Below, one piece after another: positions 8,939 to 16,117 of a DNA stretch of 35,936 nucleotides. Both the position numbers and the translations under genes were made by a program. Numbering within the stretch: the first letter of the stretch is position 1; each line of letters starts with the position of its first letter. The stretch is taken from positions 1-35,936 of the forward strand of contig NZ_LZLQ01000001.1 in NCBI RefSeq assembly GCF_001673315.1, given 5' to 3'. Origin of the DNA: Mycobacterium asiaticum (GTDB lineage: Bacteria > Actinomycetota > Actinomycetes > Mycobacteriales > Mycobacteriaceae). The notes beneath the pieces are model-generated. The model was not told the origin of the DNA and ran no database searches. It worked only from the letters and a program-made list of their open reading frames with translations.

Positions 8939-8946
8939 ACCCGCGT

Positions 8947-8952
8947 TACACT
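8947..8952 (+). promoter_or_regulatory. Possible -10 element of echA1
   Basis: TACACT fits the mycobacterial TANNNT -10 pattern and sits 20 bases before ATG 8973, giving a very short leader. The same hexamer occurs at 9816 before the next gene. No clear -35 is seen. Confidence 0.35.
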
Positions 8953-8972
8953 GACCGGCCGATTCGTCACGG

Positions 8973-9776
8973 ATGTCGACGGCTACCATCGGCACTGTGA
9001 GCGACGAGGCGAACTCCGAATCCGAGGTCTTGGTCGAGCAGCGCGACCGGATCCTGATCATCACCATCAACCGCCCGAAGGCAAAGAATGCGGTGAACGC
9101 CGCGGTGAGCCGCGGCCTGGCCGATGCCATGGATCGGCTCGACGGCGACGCCGGCCTGTCGGTGGCCGTCCTTACCGGGGCCGGCGGTTCGTTCTGCGCG
9201 GGCATGGACCTCAAGGCGTTCGCGCGCGGCGAGAACGTCGTGGTCGAGGGCCGCGGCATGGGCTTCACCGAGCGCCCGCCGGCCAAACCGTTGATCGCGG
9301 CCGTGGAGGGATTCTGCCTGGCCGGCGGCTGCGAGCTGGCATTGGCCACGGATTTGATTGTGGCGGCGCGTGATTCGGCGTTCGGGATACCGGAGGTCAA
9401 GCGCGGGCTGGTGGCCGGAGGCGGGGGACTGCTGCGGCTGCCCGAGCGCATCCCGTACGCGATCGCCATGGAACTGGCACTGACTGGCGACCAGGTGTCC
9501 GCCGAACGCGCGCACGAGTTGGGCCTGGTCAACATCCTGGCCGAGCCGGGCGGGGCGCTGGACGCCGCGGTCGGCCTGGCCGAGAAAATCACTGCTAACG
9601 GGCCGCTCGCGGTGGCCGCCACGAAGCGGATCATCACCGAGTCACGCGGCTGGACACTGGAAAACCGGTTCGCCAAGCAGATAGAGATCCTGGCGCCGAT
9701 CTTCATGTCCAACGACGCCAAAGAAGGCGCGATCGCCTTCGCCGAGAAGCGCCCTCCGCGCTGGACGGGCAGCTGA
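8973..9776 (+). CDS. echA1: Enoyl-CoA hydratase/isomerase EchA1
   Basis: 267-residue crotonase-fold protein (EchA1/Rv0222, about 262 residues in M. tuberculosis) expected to hydrate 2-enoyl-CoA in beta-oxidation. The oxyanion-hole segments AGMDLKA (76-82) and AGGCELA (117-123) are present, and both catalytic glutamates can be placed at E121 and E141 (GIPEVKRGL). ATG 8973 is used; GTG 8997 would shorten it by eight residues and is equally plausible since neither has a strong ribosome-binding site. It lies 34 bp after the WS/DGAT gene and 89 bp before the acyl-CoA ligase gene, each gap carrying a TACACT hexamer, so each gene may have its own promoter. Confidence 0.88.
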   Translation: MSTATIGTVSDEANSESEVLVEQRDRILIITINRPKAKNAVNAAVSRGLADAMDRLDGDAGLSVAVLTGAGGSFCAGMDLKAFARGENVVVEGRGMGFTERPPAKPLIAAVEGFCLAGGCELALATDLIVAARDSAFGIPEVKRGLVAGGGGLLRLPERIPYAIAMELALTGDQVSAERAHELGLVNILAEPGGALDAAVGLAEKITANGPLAVAATKRIITESRGWTLENRFAKQIEILAPIFMSNDAKEGAIAFAEKRPPRWTGS

Positions 9777-9813
9777 CGCGGGTCTGCTCGGATACGCCGG
9801 CCGCCGCCCATGA

Positions 9814-9839
9814 GTTACACTATCGGCGAGATTTGTAAC
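9814..9839. promoter_or_regulatory. GTTACA-n14-TGTAAC inverted repeat in the ligase promoter
   Basis: Two 6-bp arms, GTTACA and TGTAAC, are separated by 14 bases. The left arm overlaps a TACACT -10-like hexamer (9816-9821), which would put transcription start near 9828 and the right arm just after it. That is a good operator position. The nearby TetR gene at 11667-12305 is one possible partner, but its own upstream palindrome differs. Confidence 0.35.
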
Positions 9840-9865
9840 GGGCGGGGTTCCGAGAAGGATCAAGG

Positions 9866-11368
9866 ATGAGCATTTCGCTGTTGCTCGAGATGGCTGTGTC
9901 GGGCAACCCTGACCGCACCGCTGTCGTTTCCGGAGATCTGCGGCTCACCACCCAGCAGCTCAGCGACCTGGCCGACGGCGGTGCCGGCGTCATCGCCGGA
10001 TCCGGTGCCGGGCATGTCGTATACGTCGGGGTCGGCGGCGCGATGCTGCCGCTGCTGATTTTCGCCAGCGCACGTGCCGGACTCGCTTTCACCCCGATCA
10101 ACTACCGGTTGGCACCCGATGCCATCCAGGCCCTGATCGACCGGCTGCCCGACCCATTGGTGGTCGTCGACGAGCGCTACCGGGAGCCGCTGGGCAACGC
10201 ATCCAAGCGGCTCACCACCGCCGACGACTTCGTCGCAGCCGCCCGTGCCGCTGCCCCCGCCGCGGAGTTCGCCGATCCGGACTCCGTCGCGATCGTGCTG
10301 TTCACCTCGGGCACCACGGCGCAACCCAAGGCCGTCGAACTCACCCACAACAACCTCACCAGCTATGTCACCGGAACCGTCGAGTTCGACTCCGCGGCGC
10401 CAGACGACGCCGCGCTGATCTGCGTGCCGCCCTATCACATCGCCGGGGTAGGGGCGGCGCTGTCCAACCTGTACGCGGGCCGAAAGATGGTGTACCTGAC
10501 CAACTTCGACGCCCAGGAGTGGGTCCGGCTGGCCAACGAAGAGCGGGTGACCACGGCGACGGTGGTGCCGACGATGCTGGATCGCATCGTTTCGGTGCTG
10601 GAGTCGGGCGGGCAGCGCCCCGCCGCGCTGCGCAACCTCGCGTACGGCGGCTCGAAGGTGGGTTTGCCACTGGTGCGGCGGGCGCTCGAATTGTTGCCGG
10701 ACGTCGGTTTCGTCAACGCCTACGGCCTCACCGAGACCAGCTCGACGATCGCCGTGCTGACGCCCGACGACCACCGTGACGCGCAGGCGGCGCTGTCCAA
10801 GTCCGACGTCGCCGTCGCCCGGCGGCTGGCTTCGGTGGGACGGCCGGTGCCCGGCATCGAGCTCGAGGTTCGTGGTGAGGACGGCGTTGCGCTGGGGCCG
10901 GGAGAGACCGGCGAGCTGTTCGTGCGCGGCGAGCAGGTATCGGGCCGCTACACCGGAATCGGCTCGGTGCTGGACGAAAACGGTTGGTTCCCAACCAAAG
11001 ACATCGCCATGCTGGATGAGGACGGTTACCTGTTCATCGGCGGTCGAAGCGACGACACGATCATCCGCGGCGGGGAGAACATCGCGCCCGCCGAGTTGGA
11101 GGAGGTGCTTATCGAGCATCCGCACGTTCATGATGTCGCGGTGGTCGGTGTCGAGGATCCGCAGTGGGGCCAGGCGATCGTCGCGGTCGTGGTCCCGTGC
11201 AGCGGCGTGGATCCCGACCCCGAAGAGCTGCGGGAGTATGTCCGACAGAGTTTGCGGGGGTCGCGCACGCCGGACCGAGTAGTGTTTCGCGACGAATTGC
11301 CAACCACCGCCACCGGCAAGGTACTTCGCCGGGAGATCATCGAAAACCTAGCAGGGGCACAATCATGA
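9866..11368 (+). CDS. Acyl-CoA synthetase (FadD-like, AMP-binding)
   Basis: 500-residue adenylate-forming enzyme that activates a carboxylic acid with ATP and CoA. The phosphate-binding loop FTSGTTAQPK is at 146-155, the A5 motif YGLTETSS follows in the middle, the hinge region reads GRSDDTIIRGGENI, and the C-terminal catalytic lysine is K485 (TATGKVLRRE). AAGGATCAAGG precedes ATG 9866. The stop overlaps the start of the small two-cysteine gene by four bases (ATGA), so the two proteins are made together. I do not recall this pair between Rv0222 and Rv0223c in M. tuberculosis. The acid used is unknown; neighbouring crotonases suggest a beta-oxidation-like route. Confidence 0.85.
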   Translation: MSISLLLEMAVSGNPDRTAVVSGDLRLTTQQLSDLADGGAGVIAGSGAGHVVYVGVGGAMLPLLIFASARAGLAFTPINYRLAPDAIQALIDRLPDPLVVVDERYREPLGNASKRLTTADDFVAAARAAAPAAEFADPDSVAIVLFTSGTTAQPKAVELTHNNLTSYVTGTVEFDSAAPDDAALICVPPYHIAGVGAALSNLYAGRKMVYLTNFDAQEWVRLANEERVTTATVVPTMLDRIVSVLESGGQRPAALRNLAYGGSKVGLPLVRRALELLPDVGFVNAYGLTETSSTIAVLTPDDHRDAQAALSKSDVAVARRLASVGRPVPGIELEVRGEDGVALGPGETGELFVRGEQVSGRYTGIGSVLDENGWFPTKDIAMLDEDGYLFIGGRSDDTIIRGGENIAPAELEEVLIEHPHVHDVAVVGVEDPQWGQAIVAVVVPCSGVDPDPEELREYVRQSLRGSRTPDRVVFRDELPTTATGKVLRREIIENLAGAQS

Positions 11369-11661
11369 TCAAGAACGGAACCCGCCTGGCCAGCCAGGTC
11401 TGTGACACCCAGGTCATCGTCGTCAGAAGCGCCGACAGCCTCGACGACTTGCGTTGTGGCGGTGTACCAATGGCGGAGATGGGCGCACCGCGATCGGGTG
11501 AACTCAACCCGGCCTTCGCCGACGGCAGCGTGATGGGCAAGCGCTATGTGGATGAGGCCGGCGCCGAGTTGCTGGTCACCAAGCCCGGCGCGGGCAGCCT
11601 CAGCGTCGGCGAGACCAAGCTGACGCTCAAGGAAGTCAAGCCGCTGCCGGCCAGCGACTGA
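11365..11661 (+). CDS. Small conserved two-cysteine protein coupled to the acyl-CoA ligase
   Basis: 98 residues, no known function. Two cysteines stand in conserved-looking settings: C13 in SQVCDTQVIVV and C32 in LRCGGVPM, with alternating hydrophobic residues that suggest a small beta-rich fold. There is no signal peptide and no membrane segment. Two cysteines are too few for a zinc ribbon in one chain, so a redox pair, a metal site formed by a dimer, or a purely structural role are all possible. I have an impression that similar short proteins occur beside acyl-CoA ligase genes in other actinobacteria but cannot confirm it. The four-base overlap with the ligase gene is the strongest clue to a shared job. 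It ends 5 bp from the convergent TetR gene. Confidence 0.7.
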   Translation: MIKNGTRLASQVCDTQVIVVRSADSLDDLRCGGVPMAEMGAPRSGELNPAFADGSVMGKRYVDEAGAELLVTKPGAGSLSVGETKLTLKEVKPLPASD

Positions 11662-11666
11662 ATCCG

Positions 11667-12305
11667 CTAGGTCGTCCCGGCCTTATTGCGGGCGACGAAT
11701 TCCCTTGCCTTGATCAGGAATTGGAGTTGGTCGCCGATCTCGCGCAATGGTCGGGTGCTGTGCGTGGACCGGCAGAGCACGATCGCGCCTTCCAGGGCCG
11801 CGATCGAGGTGACCGCCAGCGAAGAGGCGGTTTCCTCGTCAAAGCCCTCGGTGACGAAGGCACGGCCCAGCGCGGTACACCAGCGGCCCAGAATGAGGCC
11901 GGCCTCGCTCGCCAATCCGAGTTCGTCGTCGGCGGAGCCGATCGCGGCTGCCACCACGGGACATCCGGCGTTGAATCCGCCATCGGTCAGCAGGCGTTCC
12001 CAGAATTGGACGAACTCGCGGAGCAATGCCTTGGCGCCCCGGCCCGCGGCATCATCGATCTGGGCGGTGATGGAGTCACCGGCGTACCGCAACGCCTCGG
12101 TCAGAAGCTGATTACGTCCCTCGGGGAAGTGGTAATACACCGAGCCGCGCGGGGCGCCACTGCGGGCCAGCACCGCGTCGATGGTGACGCCGGCCGCGCC
12201 GCATTCGCGCATGACCTGCGCGGCGCTGAGGACCATCTTGGTTCGGGTACCACCGCGCCCGGTCGGGATGAACGGGTCCCGCGCGAGATCCGCGGACGTT
12301 GGCAT
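11667..12305 (-). CDS. TetR-family transcriptional repressor (LmrA/YxaF-like)
   Basis: 212 residues. An N-terminal helix-turn-helix (about 40-62: VTIDAVLARSGAPRGSVYYH) leads to the typical YYHFPEGR sequence of the LmrA/YxaF subgroup. The remaining 150 residues form the ligand-binding helical domain, with C113 in a GCPVV segment also common in this subgroup. ATG 12305 is chosen over an upstream in-frame start because GAGAGGGACG lies ahead of it. It is divergent from the second crotonase gene across a gap that holds a 16-bp palindrome, and convergent with the ligase pair. It probably represses itself and the crotonase, possibly releasing DNA on an acyl-CoA or toxic ligand. Confidence 0.85.
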   Translation of the reverse strand: MPTSADLARDPFIPTGRGGTRTKMVLSAAQVMRECGAAGVTIDAVLARSGAPRGSVYYHFPEGRNQLLTEALRYAGDSITAQIDDAAGRGAKALLREFVQFWERLLTDGGFNAGCPVVAAAIGSADDELGLASEAGLILGRWCTALGRAFVTEGFDEETASSLAVTSIAALEGAIVLCRSTHSTRPLREIGDQLQFLIKAREFVARNKAGTT

Positions 12306-12674
12306 GGTCGTCCCTCTCGTGAACTGGTCAGGCGGCGGGCAGGTGACCGGGCTGCGGGGCTGGGCAGGCCATCTGGCGTCGCTGGAACCGAAGTCGACGG
12401 CGGTAGGCCGGAATTTCACGGGTAAATCGATAGCCGGCGACGTTGATCTCGATGATCCACATTTTTTCTCCCGCAGGGGGTTTTGCTCTCACGTGGCCGG
12501 TGGCCTCCAGCCCGTGACTATGCCGCTTAGCATATTAAACATTAGTTTAAGTAAGCAAGCCCTTAGCTTGAGCTGTGCGAAACCGTGGAATATGTCACAT
12601 CCGCGCCCAGTGGGTTTGGGAAGCCAACCGTCTGATTATGGTCTCTTGCATAATCTGACTGCCTGCGGTTCACT
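12306..12674. other. 369-bp intergenic control region between tetR and a crotonase
   Basis: No gene is supported here. The right half (about 12530-12660) is unusually AT-rich for this genome and holds a perfect 16-bp palindrome (listed separately) followed by a second inverted repeat, CAAGC at 12556-12560 and GCTTG at 12566-12570. The left half carries a run of T followed by CCCGCAGGGGG and TTTT near 12462-12485, without a clear function. Confidence 0.5.
12535..12550. promoter_or_regulatory. Perfect palindrome, likely TetR operator
   Basis: TTAAACATTAGTTTAA has exact 6-bp arms around ATTA. It lies in the gap between the divergent tetR and crotonase genes, 125 bp from the crotonase start. Position and symmetry fit an operator for the adjacent TetR protein, which normally binds such sites as a dimer. 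Confidence 0.55.
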
Positions 12675-13466
12675 ATGCGAATGACTAGTGGCACCGTGTC
12701 GGTGGAACGGGACGGGCACGTCCTGCTCATCGGGCTCAACCGTCCGCACAAGCGCAACTCCTTCGATCGGGCGATGCTCACCGACCTGTCCCGGGCTTAC
12801 GCGCTGCTGGAATCCGACCCGGAGTTGCGCGCCGGCGTCCTGTTCGCCCACGGCGACCACTTCACCGCGGGGCTGGACCTGGTCGACGTCGGGCCGGGCG
12901 TCGCCAGCGGCGAACTCGCCTTCCCCGAGGACGGCCGCGACCCATTTCGTTTCGACGGCACCTGGACCACTCCCTTGGTCGCGGTCGCACACGGCTGGTG
13001 CATGACCCTGGGTATCGAGTTGCTGCTGGCCGCCGATATCCGCATCGCCGCGGCGGGTACCCGGTTCACGCAGATGGAGGTGCTGCGCGGCATCTACCCG
13101 TTCGGCGGCGCGACGATCCGGCTACCCCGGGAAGCCGGCTGGGGCAATGCGATGCGCTGGCTGCTCACCGGCGACGAGTTCGACGCTGTCGAGGCGCACC
13201 GGATCGGATTGGTCCAGGAGATTGCCGACGACGCTACGGCTGCGCTGGCCCGGGCGCGGGAGATCGCGCAGCGAATCGCCGAGCGCGCCGCGCCGCTGGG
13301 CGTGCGCGCGACGCTCGCCTCAGCGCATCTGGCTCGCGACCAGGGTGAGGCCGCCGCGGCAGAGCGGCTGGCCCCCGTGGTCCGGGAGCTGTTCGCCAGC
13401 GCGGACGCCGCCGAGGGCGTGCAGTCGTTCATCGAGCGCCGACCGGCCCGGTTCGAGGGCCGCTAG
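12675..13466 (+). CDS. Enoyl-CoA hydratase/crotonase family protein
   Basis: 263 residues with a crotonase fold. The oxyanion segment FTAGLDLVDV (63-72) and the second one GWCMTLGIELLLAADIRIA (107-125) are present. E115 and E135 (FTQMEVLRGI) occupy the two catalytic positions, although the usual GGGxE stretch is replaced by MTLGIE. It probably acts on a CoA thioester, as hydratase or isomerase. It is divergent from the TetR gene and separated from it by the palindrome, so it is the likely repressor target. I do not recall a counterpart between Rv0222 and Rv0223c in M. tuberculosis. ATG 12675 is used; ATG 12681 (MTSGTV) is also possible. Confidence 0.82.
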   Translation: MRMTSGTVSVERDGHVLLIGLNRPHKRNSFDRAMLTDLSRAYALLESDPELRAGVLFAHGDHFTAGLDLVDVGPGVASGELAFPEDGRDPFRFDGTWTTPLVAVAHGWCMTLGIELLLAADIRIAAAGTRFTQMEVLRGIYPFGGATIRLPREAGWGNAMRWLLTGDEFDAVEAHRIGLVQEIADDATAALARAREIAQRIAERAAPLGVRATLASAHLARDQGEAAAAERLAPVVRELFASADAAEGVQSFIERRPARFEGR

Positions 13467-13503
13467 CCCGGCGCGAGGTTGCACCAGCAGCGTGGCAGCG
13501 CCG

Positions 13504-13553
13504 AGCGTGAAGCCAGCTTCACGCTAGCGTTCGAACGTGAAGCGAGCTTCACG
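13504..13553. terminator. Two adjacent hairpins between convergent genes
   Basis: The first hairpin has 10-bp perfect arms, AGCGTGAAGC (13504-13513) and GCTTCACGCT (13516-13525), with a 2-base loop. The second has 8-bp arms, CGTGAAGC (13536-13543) and GCTTCACG (13546-13553). They are nearly the same sequence, ten bases apart, in the 109-bp gap between the convergent crotonase and aldehyde dehydrogenase genes. There is no T-tract, which is common for mycobacterial terminators. A bidirectional terminator is likely; the shared sequence also suggests a dispersed repeat. Confidence 0.6.
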
Positions 13554-13575
13554 CTGGAGCGCGGCAAGAACCGGG

Positions 13576-15051
13576 CTATTCGACCGTGTAACCCATCGGC
13601 ATCAGCACGCTCTTCTGCTGGGTGAAATGCTCCACACCCTCGGGCCCGTTCTCCCGCCCGATACCGGAGTTCTTGTAGCCGCCGAACGGACAGCAGGGGT
13701 CGAACGCATACCAGTTGATGGCGTAGGTCCCGGTGCGGATCTTCTCCGAGATCTCGATGCCCTTCGGCACATCCGAGGTCCACACGCTGCCGGCCAGCCC
13801 GTACACCGAGTCGTTGGCGATCTTGATCGCGTCTTCCTCGGTGTCATAGGGAATGATGGCCAGCACCGGCCCGAAGATCTCTTCCTGGGCGATCGTCATC
13901 TTGTTGTCGACGTCGGCGAACACCGTTGGCTGCACGAAGAACCCATTGTCCAGCCCCTCGGGGCGGCCGCCGCCGCACACCAGCCGCGCGCCTTCTTCCT
14001 TGCCCTTGGCGATGTAGCCCTCCACCCGGTCACGCTGCTTCTCCGAGATCAGCGAGCCGATCTGGGCGGCCGGGTCCGACGGCGGCCCGACCGGTAGCGC
14101 CTGCACGAAAGTGCTTACCGCATCGACGATTTCGTCGTACCGCGAGCGTGGCGCCAGGATGCGGGTCTGGCCCACACAGGCCTGCCCGGTGTTCATGATT
14201 CCGGAGAACACCATCATCGGGACCGCGGAGGTCAGGTCAACGTCGTCCAGCACGATGGCCGCCGACTTTCCGCCCAGTTCCAGGGTGCACGGCTTGAGTA
14301 GATCCGCGGCGCGCTTACCGATCTCCTTGCCGACGGCCGAGCTACCGGTGAAGGTGAACAGGTCGACATCCGGGTTGGACGTCAGCGCCTGGCCGGTCTC
14401 AATGCCGCCGGGGACCACCGACAAAACCCCTTCGGGCAGGCCGGCATCGGCGAAGACCTCCGCCAAAGCGTTTGCGGTCAAAGGTGTTTCGGCCGCAGGC
14501 TTGAGCACCACCGTGCATCCCGCCAGCAGTGCCGGGCCCAGCTTGTTCACCGCCAGGAACAACGGCACGTTCCACGCCACGATGGCCGCCACCACGCCGA
14601 CCGGCTCCCGGTGGACGATGGTCTGGCCGTAGGAACCGTTGCGGACCTCGCGCCATTTGACCTGGTCGACTGCCGGTCCGGCGAAGAAGTTCATCGCCCC
14701 CATGGACCCCATCCAGTGCATGGTCTCGATGGTCATGGCCGGCTGACCGGTCTCGTCGGCGAGCAGCTTGGCGAACCGCTCCTTGCGCTCCTCGAGCAGT
14801 TGCAGCGCCTTGGCGATGACGGCGGCGCGGTCCTTGGGCGGCGTGGTGGGCCACGGGCCGCTGTCGAATGCGGCGCGGGCCGCGGCAACGGCGGCGTCGA
14901 CGTCGGCGGCCGCCGCCAGCGGCACCTTGCCGACGTACTCACCGGTCGCCGGGCAGTGCACCTCAATGACCTCGTCGGTGGACGGCTGGGTCCACTTGCC
15001 GCCGATGAAAAGCTTGTCGTATTCGGTCGCCTGGCTCACGGTCTGAGTCAT
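13576..15051 (-). CDS. NAD(P)-dependent aldehyde dehydrogenase (Rv0223c-like)
   Basis: 491-residue cytoplasmic enzyme oxidising an aldehyde to its acid. Catalytic residues are visible: N161 in VAWNVPLF, E258 in LELGGKS and the nucleophile C292 in NTGQACVGQT. The cofactor-binding TFTGSSAVGKEIG segment is at 233-245. Length and sequence follow Rv0223c (about 487 residues). ATG 15051 has a strong GAGGAGG ahead of it. The natural aldehyde is unknown. It lies 105 bp downstream of the MtrP-like gene on the same strand and may be read with it; its 3' end faces the double hairpin. Confidence 0.9.
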   Translation of the reverse strand: MTQTVSQATEYDKLFIGGKWTQPSTDEVIEVHCPATGEYVGKVPLAAAADVDAAVAAARAAFDSGPWPTTPPKDRAAVIAKALQLLEERKERFAKLLADETGQPAMTIETMHWMGSMGAMNFFAGPAVDQVKWREVRNGSYGQTIVHREPVGVVAAIVAWNVPLFLAVNKLGPALLAGCTVVLKPAAETPLTANALAEVFADAGLPEGVLSVVPGGIETGQALTSNPDVDLFTFTGSSAVGKEIGKRAADLLKPCTLELGGKSAAIVLDDVDLTSAVPMMVFSGIMNTGQACVGQTRILAPRSRYDEIVDAVSTFVQALPVGPPSDPAAQIGSLISEKQRDRVEGYIAKGKEEGARLVCGGGRPEGLDNGFFVQPTVFADVDNKMTIAQEEIFGPVLAIIPYDTEEDAIKIANDSVYGLAGSVWTSDVPKGIEISEKIRTGTYAINWYAFDPCCPFGGYKNSGIGRENGPEGVEHFTQQKSVLMPMGYTVE

Positions 15052-15060
15052 GTCCGCCGT

Positions 15061-15068
15061 TCCTCCTC
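15061..15068 (-). promoter_or_regulatory. Ribosome-binding site of the aldehyde dehydrogenase
   Basis: Read on the minus strand, GAGGAGGA lies nine bases before ATG 15051. It decides against the upstream in-frame start at 15078. Confidence 0.75.
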
Positions 15069-15156
15069 GTCGCATCACGCCGCGTCCTCACCGGTCGCGG
15101 TCGGCAGTGATACGCGCCACCCTACCCAAGCCAGGGCAAAACGAGAACCTGTTCCA

Positions 15157-15924
15157 TTATCGCGGCGACAGGACCAGCACCAGATTGCTCACGGCGAACT
15201 CGCGCAGCCCCGGTACGGACGTCATCCACCAGGCCCATCGAGGGTGGTAGCGAGGAAAACTCGCCATCGCGGCACCGGTGCTCGCCGCCCAGTCCAACCC
15301 ATCCGCGGCCGACACGTCGAACAACGACGACCCGTAGTTGTTCTTGGCCGGATGGCCGTGTTTGCGGGCGTACCGCGCTGCCGCTCGAGCACCGCCGAGG
15401 TAATGCGTCAGGCCCATCTCGTGCCCTCCGAACGGTCCCAGCCAGACGGTGTAGGACAGCACGACCAACCCGCCCGGCCTGGTCACCCGCAGCATCTCGT
15501 TGCCCAGTTGCCACGGTCGCGGCACATGTTCGGCGACGTTGGACGACAGGCAGATGTCCACCGAGTCATCGGCGAAGGGCAGCGCCATGCCAGAGGCACG
15601 GACGAACGTGCCGGCCTGCCGTGCCACCACCGGTTGAGCCGCGTGGATCTCGGACTGGTCTGGTTCGACGCCGATGTAACCCGCGCCGGCCCGGTGAAAC
15701 GCCGCCGCGAAGTAACCCGGCCCGCCGCCGACGTCCAGCACCGTCCGCCCACCCAGAGAGCGGCCGGTCATGGCCCGCCAGAGGTCCTCGACCATGCCTG
15801 CGGTATCGGCGGCCAACGCGCCGTAGAACCGGGCCGGCTCCGACTGCTCGAATCGGAACTCCGCCAGCAGCCGGAGCGAGCGGCGCAGCGTCGCGCGCTG
15901 CGCGAAGATGCCGGTCACGCCCAC
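15157..15924 (-). CDS. mtrP: SAM-dependent methyltransferase, MtrP/Rv0224c-like
   Basis: 255-residue cytoplasmic class I methyltransferase. Motif I is TVLDVGGGPGYFA (61-73), followed by GVEPDQSEI, the DSVDICLSSNVAEHVP segment and the VTRPGGLVVLSY strand. From memory, the corynebacterial homologue MtrP, in the syntenic mycolate-transport locus, is needed for efficient movement of trehalose mycolates, and Rv0224c is the mycobacterial counterpart; the methylated molecule is uncertain. The start is GTG 15924, with GTG 15918 also possible. Its upstream region is almost wholly the tandem repeat array at 15957-16106, shared with the divergent glycosyltransferase gene. Confidence 0.82.
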   Translation of the reverse strand: MGVTGIFAQRATLRRSLRLLAEFRFEQSEPARFYGALAADTAGMVEDLWRAMTGRSLGGRTVLDVGGGPGYFAAAFHRAGAGYIGVEPDQSEIHAAQPVVARQAGTFVRASGMALPFADDSVDICLSSNVAEHVPRPWQLGNEMLRVTRPGGLVVLSYTVWLGPFGGHEMGLTHYLGGARAAARYARKHGHPAKNNYGSSLFDVSAADGLDWAASTGAAMASFPRYHPRWAWWMTSVPGLREFAVSNLVLVLSPR

Positions 15925-15956
15925 GCGGCCACCCTACGGCCCCCGCATTCCACCTA

Positions 15957-16106
15957 CCGGCCGCACGCTCGTCGTCGAACGTGAAGCTGGCCGCACGCTC
16001 GTCGTCGAACGTGAAGCTGGCCGCACGCTCGTCGCCCACCGAACGTGAAGCTGGCCGCACGCTCGTCGCCGAACGTGAAGCTGGCCGCACGCTCGCGGCC
16101 CGCTAG
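15957..16106. repeat. 30-bp tandem repeat array between divergent genes
   Basis: Copies at 15961-15990 and 15991-16020 are identical 30-mers beginning CCGCACGCTCGTCG and ending CGAACGTGAAGCTGG. A 34-bp variant at 16021-16054 carries a four-base insertion (CCCACC in place of TC). A fourth copy at 16055-16084 has one change, and a partial fifth begins at 16085. The array starts 33 bp from the methyltransferase start and ends about 12-20 bp before the glycosyltransferase ATG, so it makes up most of the shared promoter region. The CGAACGTGAAGC core also occurs in the hairpins at 13504-13553. Confidence 0.9.
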
Positions 16107-16117
16107 GCTAGCGAACA

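Noticed and set aside
7346..9811. Very long open frame on the minus strand opposite the WS/DGAT and echA1 genes
   Set aside because: It is a shadow caused by high GC. Its product has no recognisable domain, while the plus-strand genes have full catalytic motifs and family lengths.
15957..16106. CRISPR array
   Set aside because: Units are contiguous with no unique spacers of constant length, there are no cas genes, and the array sits in a promoter gap.
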